64,000 nt of DNA from a virus. The stretch spans positions 1-64,000 of the IMG/VR virus record IMGVR_UViG_3300043436_003696; one strand, written 5' to 3'. Of the stretch, positions 60,260 to 64,000 are shown one piece after another (the stretch's first letter is position 1; the number at the start of each line of letters is the position of its first letter). The notes under the pieces were generated by a model. It did not search any database. It was given only the letters and a program-made list of their open reading frames with translations, and was not told the origin of the DNA. The translations under genes were made by a program, and so were the position numbers.

Positions 60260-60665
60260 ATTGTTTTAATTCTTTTTTTAATTTACTTAATACATGAAGA
60301 CTTATACTATCAAATATAAATAATATAATTATTCCAATTACAATGTCGTTAATAGTTGTTGTTAAACAAATTAATAAACAAGTTAATAAAATCCCTATTC
60401 CAAAATAAAGTATAATAAATAATAAAAAATTTAAAACATTAAATAAGTTTTTATTTTCTATTTTTAACATTGTATTATTATAATTATTTATTACATAATC
60501 ACCAACAGCAGAAAAATATTCTTCAACAGGTACATTAATATTACCGTCTTTAATAATATTAATATTATTATCTTTTAAAAATTTAATTCTTTTAGATAAT
60601 TGTATTATATTATGTTTTTCTTTTGAATAAAGATTATTTAAATCTTCAACCATTATGTATTTCAT
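60252..60665 (-). CDS. Membrane protein, 137 aa
   Basis: The 137-aa product has a soluble helical N-terminal part (residues 1-70) and two adjacent membrane spans (LFNVLNFLLFIILYFGIGILLTCLLICL and IVIGIIILFIFDSISLHVL), then a short basic tail. It lies upstream of two further small membrane-region genes, so the three may act together at the inner membrane. No family is recognised. Confidence 0.55.
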   Translation of the reverse strand: MKYIMVEDLNNLYSKEKHNIIQLSKRIKFLKDNNINIIKDGNINVPVEEYFSAVGDYVINNYNNTMLKIENKNLFNVLNFLLFIILYFGIGILLTCLLICLTTTINDIVIGIIILFIFDSISLHVLSKLKKELKQYE

Positions 60666-60666
60666 A

Positions 60667-60936
60667 TTAATTATTTACATGTTTAATAACTTTACCTTTA
60701 ATACCTAATTTTTTATTACCTACAATAATTTGATTATAAGTTTTAGGTTTTTCACTAGGTGATTTTTTATTTAGTAAAGCAGGTTCTCTATATTCTGTTT
60801 CTACTACAACAGTTTTACAATCTCCTGTTTTTTTATCACATAATAAAGAATGTATTGTGTGTTTTACATTTTCTTGATTTTTTAACATTCTTTTACCACC
60901 AATAATAGCGTAGGTTTTTGAATTACGATTACTCAT
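60667..60936 (-). CDS. Hypothetical 89-aa basic protein
   Basis: The 89-aa basic product has an internal symmetry: YAIIGGKRMLKNQ near the start and YNQIIVGNKKLGIKGK near the end flank a Cys-containing middle (LLCDKKTGDCKTVVVETEYREPALL). Beta-rich. It is one nt from the membrane protein gene. No family is recognised. Confidence 0.5.
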   Translation of the reverse strand: MSNRNSKTYAIIGGKRMLKNQENVKHTIHSLLCDKKTGDCKTVVVETEYREPALLNKKSPSEKPKTYNQIIVGNKKLGIKGKVIKHVNN

Positions 60937-60978
60937 TTTTATTTGTTATTAAGTTATTAATTAAATTTGTTTTTGTTA

Positions 60979-61053
60979 AAACAGCAGAACTACATTTCAA
61001 CCTAGTAGTTATTTGTATTATAAAGAACGATAATTGGTTTTAAACTGCTGTTT
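60979..61053 (-). repeat. Nested inverted repeat, possible terminator or leader structure
   Basis: In the 119-nt gap, AAACAGCAG (60979-60987) pairs with CTGCTGTTT (61045-61053) and AACTAC (60988-60993) with GTAGTT (61005-61010). On the minus strand the outer arm is followed by T-rich sequence. It follows the 55-aa gene and precedes ATG 60936, so it may end the upstream array or control the genes below. Confidence 0.5.
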
Positions 61054-61055
61054 AA

Positions 61056-61223
61056 TTAATTGATAGGGATAATTCTAATTTTCCCATATTCTTTATCATC
61101 AGTAAATCCTTTTCTAACTAAATTACAATCTAAATAATAAGATAATCCAATATATTTATCAGGAGTTACATTATAAACTAACTTATTTGGTTTATTTGTT
61201 GGTACGTGTATATTTTGTTTCAT
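61056..61223 (-). CDS. Truncated NIHV-family protein, 55 aa
   Basis: The 55-aa product begins MKQNIHVPTNKPNKLVYN and ends GKIRIIPIN. The opening matches MKNIHVLPTDKPSRLYL of the 198-aa gene at 62730, but the middle and C-terminal modules of that family are missing, and the tail looks like the 'KxxIIIP' strand. It is either a reduced paralogue or a deletion product kept in frame. Confidence 0.5.
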   Translation of the reverse strand: MKQNIHVPTNKPNKLVYNVTPDKYIGLSYYLDCNLVRKGFTDDKEYGKIRIIPIN

Positions 61224-61233
61224 ATCTTATTTG

Positions 61234-61482
61234 TTAAAGGTTTTGTTGTAGTATTACTACAACAAAACCTTGTTTTGCTGTAATTACTTCATAAGGTCTA
61301 TCTTTAAAAAAAGTTATACCCTCAATAATCTGTTGCTTTTCCATTTCTTTGGCTTGTTTTTTTAACTGCAAATAATCTTCAACCTTAATTGAAATTTTAA
61401 TTGTTCCCATACTCACATTTTCCCAAGAGTCACCTTGTTTCTCAAGTTGCTCTATAAATTGTTCTACTGCTGTTTGTTTCAT
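61234..61482 (-). CDS. MKQTAVE-family accessory protein, 82 aa
   Basis: The 82-aa product begins MKQTAVEQFIEQLEKQGDSW and contains KKQAKEMEKQQIIEGITFF. It shares the N-terminal MKQTAVE and central AKEMEKQQ modules with the genes at 61751 and 61956, but ends VVVILQQNL instead of the common KKK tail. Helical, soluble. Member of the tandem paralogue array; function unknown. Confidence 0.6.
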   Translation of the reverse strand: MKQTAVEQFIEQLEKQGDSWENVSMGTIKISIKVEDYLQLKKQAKEMEKQQIIEGITFFKDRPYEVITAKQGFVVVILQQNL

Positions 61483-61485
61483 ATC

Positions 61486-61746
61486 TTATTTCTTTTTAAA
61501 TTGTTTAACAAGCATACTAAATTCAGCTTCTATTGCTTCCTCACAAGTACTTACTGATTCTTCTTTAAATAATATTGCGTGTTTAAAAAATATTTTTACT
61601 TCTTCCTCACTATAACCTTTTTCTTGTTGATTTGCATATTCATCCATTGCATCAATTATTGTTAAAGGTAAAAGTTCAATAGTTTCTGACTGGTTTACAT
61701 CTTCAAATTGTATATATTCTCTTAAAACACTTTCTGTTGTTTTCAT
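61486..61746 (-). CDS. YSEEE/QFKKK-family accessory protein, 86 aa
   Basis: The start is set at ATG 61746 (MKTTESVLREYIQFED), since the longer frame begins inside the neighbouring repeat. The product has MDEYANQQEKGYSEEEVKIFFKHA and ends LVKQFKKK. The YSEEE helix and the QFKKK end are shared with several array members. Function unknown. Confidence 0.6.
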   Translation of the reverse strand: MKTTESVLREYIQFEDVNQSETIELLPLTIIDAMDEYANQQEKGYSEEEVKIFFKHAILFKEESVSTCEEAIEAEFSMLVKQFKKK

Positions 61747-61750
61747 AATG

Positions 61751-61954
61751 TTATTTCTTTTTAAATTGTTCATCCCAATAAGATATTACTAGTCTATCTT
61801 GCATCATAAAACCTACTGCAAAATCACACATTTGTTTCTTCTCCATTTCTTTGGCTTTTTCAAAAGTTTGTTCTAATTTTACCCATTGACTATTATATAA
61901 TTCTAATTCAAAATCTAATTGGTCAATTAAGTATTCTACTGCTGTCTGTTTCAT
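61751..61954 (-). CDS. MKQTAVE/QFKKK-family accessory protein, 67 aa
   Basis: The 67-aa product starts MKQTAVEYLIDQLDFELELYN, has the AKEMEKKQMCDFAVGFM middle and ends DEQFKKK. It thus has both the common start and the common tail of the array. Helical and soluble. Its start is 1 nt from the neighbour's stop, so the array is one transcript. Function unknown. Confidence 0.6.
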   Translation of the reverse strand: MKQTAVEYLIDQLDFELELYNSQWVKLEQTFEKAKEMEKKQMCDFAVGFMMQDRLVISYWDEQFKKK

Positions 61955-61955
61955 T

Positions 61956-62171
61956 CTATTCTGATTTAAAGGTTTCGTTGTAATATTGTTCTGCTATTTG
62001 TTGATTGTCTAATACATGTTCAGATGGGTATGTATTTTGCCCTTTTATAAAAAAATCAACTATCTGTTGCTTTTCCATTTCTTTGGCTTGTGGTAAACAT
62101 TTTTTGATTTGTTCTAAATTTGCTCCACATTCAATTAATTCTTCTAACCATTCTACTGCTGTTTGTTTCAT
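61956..62171 (-). CDS. MKQTAVE-family accessory protein, 71 aa
   Basis: The 71-aa product starts MKQTAVEWLEELIECGANLEQ, has AKEMEKQQIVDFFIKGQ and ends QIAEQYYNETFKSE. The tail YYNETFKSE is another recurring ending in this family rather than QFKKK. Member of the array; function unknown. Confidence 0.6.
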   Translation of the reverse strand: MKQTAVEWLEELIECGANLEQIKKCLPQAKEMEKQQIVDFFIKGQNTYPSEHVLDNQQIAEQYYNETFKSE

Positions 62172-62174
62172 ATC

Positions 62175-62483
62175 TTATTTCTTTTTAAATTGTTCAAACC
62201 ATTTATCAATTTCATTACCATTTATTACAATGTTATGTTGATATGCAAAGTGTCCTAAACACTCATATAGTTTTACTAAAACTTCTTCCTCACTATACTT
62301 ATTCTTGTCTTGTTGAAATTCTTTAAACCAATAGTCTCTTGCTGCATATGATTTAGCACCTTGTTGAAATCCTCTATATACCTGTTGATGTTTTAAAGTA
62401 TTATTAGAATTACCAAAATAGTTTAACAAATATTTTTCAGCTGCTTCTTCAATTGTTTCTTGTTTAGGTTCTTCTTGTTTCAT
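62175..62483 (-). CDS. EEAAE/YSEEE/QFKKK-family accessory protein, 102 aa
   Basis: The start is ATG 62483 (MKQEEPKQETIEEAAEKYLL). The order is: EEPKQETIEEAAEKY, FQQGAKSYAARDYWFKEFQQDKNKYSEEEVLVKLYE, then NEIDKWFEQFKKK. This 'EEAAE ... GAK ... YSEEE ... WFEQFKKK' plan recurs in small uncharacterised proteins of Bacteroidota phages. Function unknown. Confidence 0.65.
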   Translation of the reverse strand: MKQEEPKQETIEEAAEKYLLNYFGNSNNTLKHQQVYRGFQQGAKSYAARDYWFKEFQQDKNKYSEEEVLVKLYECLGHFAYQHNIVINGNEIDKWFEQFKKK

Positions 62484-62484
62484 C

Positions 62485-62733
62485 TTATTTCTTTTTAAAT
62501 TGTTCAATGATTTTATCTTCTTTTTCTTTAGAATAGATACCTCTATCAACTCCTAATAAAAATGATGTTAATATTGCTTTCCTTAAATCTTCCTCACTAT
62601 ACATTCTTTCAGCTTGCCATTTAGCACCATCCGTCCAAATCATTCTTATATCTTCATTTGTATCATAGTCCAATATAATATTAGTAGGATATAATCTTTC
62701 AGCAGCTTCTTCAATTGTTTCTTTATTTTTCAT
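62485..62733 (-). CDS. EEAAE/YSEED/QFKKK-family accessory protein, 82 aa
   Basis: The 82-aa product has NKETIEEAAERLYPTN, MIWTDGAKWQAERMYSEEDLRKAI and ends DKIIEQFKKK. It starts inside the stop of the next upstream gene (ATGA overlap). Same module order as its 62175 neighbour with a different middle. Function unknown. Confidence 0.65.
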   Translation of the reverse strand: MKNKETIEEAAERLYPTNIILDYDTNEDIRMIWTDGAKWQAERMYSEEDLRKAILTSFLLGVDRGIYSKEKEDKIIEQFKKK

Positions 62734-63326
62734 CGTTTTGATATATTAAAGTTTTGTTTAAGAACAGTCAATACTTCATAATTAAGTCCATACTGTTTTA
62801 TTTTAGCAAACACATTACCCCATAACTCGTTTTCAAGTGTTTCTTGTTTAGCTTTTTCTTGTGGAATGATGATTTTCCAACCATATTTAGTTTGGAATTG
62901 TCCATTATGTTTTGACAAATCAACTTCAACCTTAACTTCCTCACACTTTGGATTTTTAATAAACCATTCAAGAAACTCATCATCAATAGCTTGTACACCG
63001 TCTTTGATTAAGTTTTGGTCTGTTGTTAAGATGATTTTTTTGCAATTATCTTTATGTCTTGTAGAAATTACATCAAAATTGTTACACCAAACATCATCAA
63101 GTTTAGTACATTTTTCAATATGAAACCCATCAGATTCTCCTGTGATTTTGAATAATTCAACCAAATACCAATCTCCTTCTTTAATTTCTGAATCATCAGT
63201 GATGTAGATGTTTTTGTTTTGACACTCATCTGTTGATAAAGCATATCCTTTTTCAAAAATATATTCATGTGTTGTTAAATATAACCTACTTGGTTTATCT
63301 GTTGGTAATACGTGAATGTTTTTCAT
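62730..63326 (-). CDS. NIHV-family accessory protein, 198 aa
   Basis: The 198-aa product starts MKNIHVLPTDKPSRLYL, then NIYITDDSEIKEGDWYLVELF, KKIILTTDQNLIKDGVQAIDDEFLEWFIKNPKCEEVEV, KYGWKIIIPQEKAKQETLE and a free C-terminal helix. This order, with 'EGDW' and 'QAIDDEFLEWF', is seen in small Bacteroidota phage proteins of unknown role. Unlike the gene at 63328 it lacks the EEAAE/QFKKK module at the C-terminus. Confidence 0.65.
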   Translation of the reverse strand: MKNIHVLPTDKPSRLYLTTHEYIFEKGYALSTDECQNKNIYITDDSEIKEGDWYLVELFKITGESDGFHIEKCTKLDDVWCNNFDVISTRHKDNCKKIILTTDQNLIKDGVQAIDDEFLEWFIKNPKCEEVKVEVDLSKHNGQFQTKYGWKIIIPQEKAKQETLENELWGNVFAKIKQYGLNYEVLTVLKQNFNISKR

Positions 63327-63327
63327 C

Positions 63328-64000
63328 TTATTTCTTTTTAAATTGTTTAAACCATTCTTTACCTTGAATTAATTTACCTCTAACATTTAATGCTTGTCCT
63401 TCATTAAAAGCATTTATTAAATCTTCCTCACTATACATTTTCTTGTCTTGTTCTTGTTGCCATTTAGCACCTGCAATAAAAGAATCACGTTGCGTTTTAA
63501 ATTCATCATACACCCTTGCACTTTTCCCACTACCTATCCAAAAGGGTTTATGTGGGTACATTCTTTCAGCAGCTTCTTCAAGTGTCTCTTGTTTAGGTTC
63601 TTCTTTAGGAATGATGAGTTTGTAATCACCATATTCAGTAGCAATTCCTCCTAAGTGATTTCCAACTTCTCTTTCGTCTCTATCAACCTCAACTTCATTA
63701 CAACTTGGATTCTTAACAAACCATTCTAAAAATTCATCATCAATAGCTTGTACACCATCTTCGATTAGGTCGGTGTCTGTTGTAAGAATGATTTTTTTAA
63801 AGTATTCTTTGTGAATATTAATATTTACTAAATCAGTATTTTCATTAACTTTACTAATGATATCTTCTCCAAAATGTTTATAGTAAAACCAATCTCCTTT
63901 TTTAATATCTTCTGAATTAGTGATGTAGATGTGTTGGAATTTTGTAGGATAATCTTTATGACCTACTAAGATATTTTGATGATTAGGTAAAAATGTTAAT
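63328..64000 (-). CDS. Fused NIHV + EEAAE/QFKKK-family protein (partial)
   Basis: The frame is open from 63999 to the stop at 63328 (224 codons) and its start lies beyond the window. A short internal ATG at 63561 is not the start. It contains IYITNSEDIKKGDWFYY, DGVQAIDDEFLEWFVKNPSCNEVEV, YKLIIPKEEPKQETLEEAAERMY, FIAGAKWQQEQDKKMYSEEDL and WFKQFKKK. It joins the 62730-type and 62485-type modules in one chain, which shows how the array genes are built. Confidence 0.75.
   Translation of the reverse strand, partial: LTFLPNHQNILVGHKDYPTKFQHIYITNSEDIKKGDWFYYKHFGEDIISKVNENTDLVNINIHKEYFKKIILTTDTDLIEDGVQAIDDEFLEWFVKNPSCNEVEVDRDEREVGNHLGGIATEYGDYKLIIPKEEPKQETLEEAAERMYPHKPFWIGSGKSARVYDEFKTQRDSFIAGAKWQQEQDKKMYSEEDLINAFNEGQALNVRGKLIQGKEWFKQFKKK

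Larger units (their letters stand above)
61486..63347 (-). repeat. Five identical 20-bp repeats at the 3' ends of array genes
   Basis: The plus-strand sequence TTATTTCTTTTTAAATTGTT occurs unchanged at 61486-61505, 61751-61770, 62175-62194, 62485-62504 and 63328-63347. Each copy starts exactly at a gene's stop codon and encodes the common QFKKK tail. A second repeat around ATG (encoding MKQTAVE) occurs at about 61462, 61934 and 62151. These blocks could drive recombination between array genes. Confidence 0.9.

Noticed and set aside
62798-63268. Overlapping minus-strand ORFs within the NIHV-family gene
   Set aside because: They are in other frames of the 198-aa gene, with no independent start context.
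61234-63347. CRISPR-like array from the regularly placed 20-bp repeats
   Set aside because: Repeats are spaced by whole genes of variable length and encode protein ends; there are no spacers or cas genes.
63328-63561. A 77-codon gene starting at ATG 63561
   Set aside because: The same frame stays open to the right edge and carries the family's upstream modules, so this ATG is internal.
1-64000. Stop-codon reassignment, as in some crAss-like phages
   Set aside because: TAA, TGA and TAG (for example at 55535) all end plausible genes, and large genes have no in-frame TAG or TGA.
1-64000. tRNA genes or integrase/attachment sites
   Set aside because: No cloverleaf other than the tmRNA ends, no integrase motif and no candidate attachment repeat was seen by eye; a tRNA scan would be needed to be sure.

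Overview
The window looks like about two thirds of a crAss-like phage (Crassvirales) genome infecting a member of the Bacteroidota, probably a flavobacterium or relative. The main reasons are: a block of ring, tail-hub and cargo-type genes that ends in two giant ORFs (3725 and 1978 codons) on one strand; a DFDFD motif like that of the crAss virion RNA polymerase in the first giant; a replication and accessory block on the opposite strand; very AT-rich sequence; and two near-perfect Bacteroidota promoters (TTG-N20-TATATTTG). The standard code is used: TAA, TGA and TAG all end genes. Terminase, portal and major capsid genes are not seen and presumably lie to the left of the window.

Plus strand, 1-32239 (late/virion block). 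The C-terminal end of a GC-richer tail fibre or adhesin (3-233) is followed by small genes, a lysis-type cassette (holin-like membrane proteins, a DUF5675-like enzyme, two overlapping spanin-like genes), ring/adaptor-type proteins (2993-5070), a 1348-aa tail-hub or muzzle-type protein, two cargo-type proteins, the giant RNA polymerase/zincin protein (15126-26303) and a polyvalent protein with ADP-ribosyltransferase-like and PD-(D/E)XK nuclease-like segments (26303-32239). Terminators separate this block from the convergent right-hand genes.

Minus strand, 32345-54692 (replication and middle genes). In order of position: MazG-like hydrolase, uracil-DNA glycosylase, family A DNA polymerase, Gp157-like protein, PD-(D/E)XK-like nuclease, DnaG-like primase, a possible ssDNA-binding protein, a strongly promoted orphan gene, a RecA-fold ATPase, a DnaB-like helicase, an SF2 helicase, a 3D-domain protein, an XRE regulator, an amidoligase-like enzyme, a histone-H1-like protein, an rIIA-like GHKL ATPase and a macro-domain-like protein. 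Both the polymerase and the replicative helicase are split by group I introns at their catalytic motifs. One intron carries an HNH ORF and the other a GIY-YIG ORF, and exact splice sites that restore the motifs can be proposed for both.

Minus strand, 54696-64000 (accessory/early region). It begins with a complete tmRNA gene (54874-55220) whose predicted tag is 35 codons long. Small unknown and membrane proteins follow, and the region ends in a tandem array of mosaic paralogues that share identical 20-bp ends. Short genes that are easy to miss were recovered at 2868, 34278, 54696, 60110 and 61056.

All functional names come from motifs read by eye. No database search or structure prediction was run.
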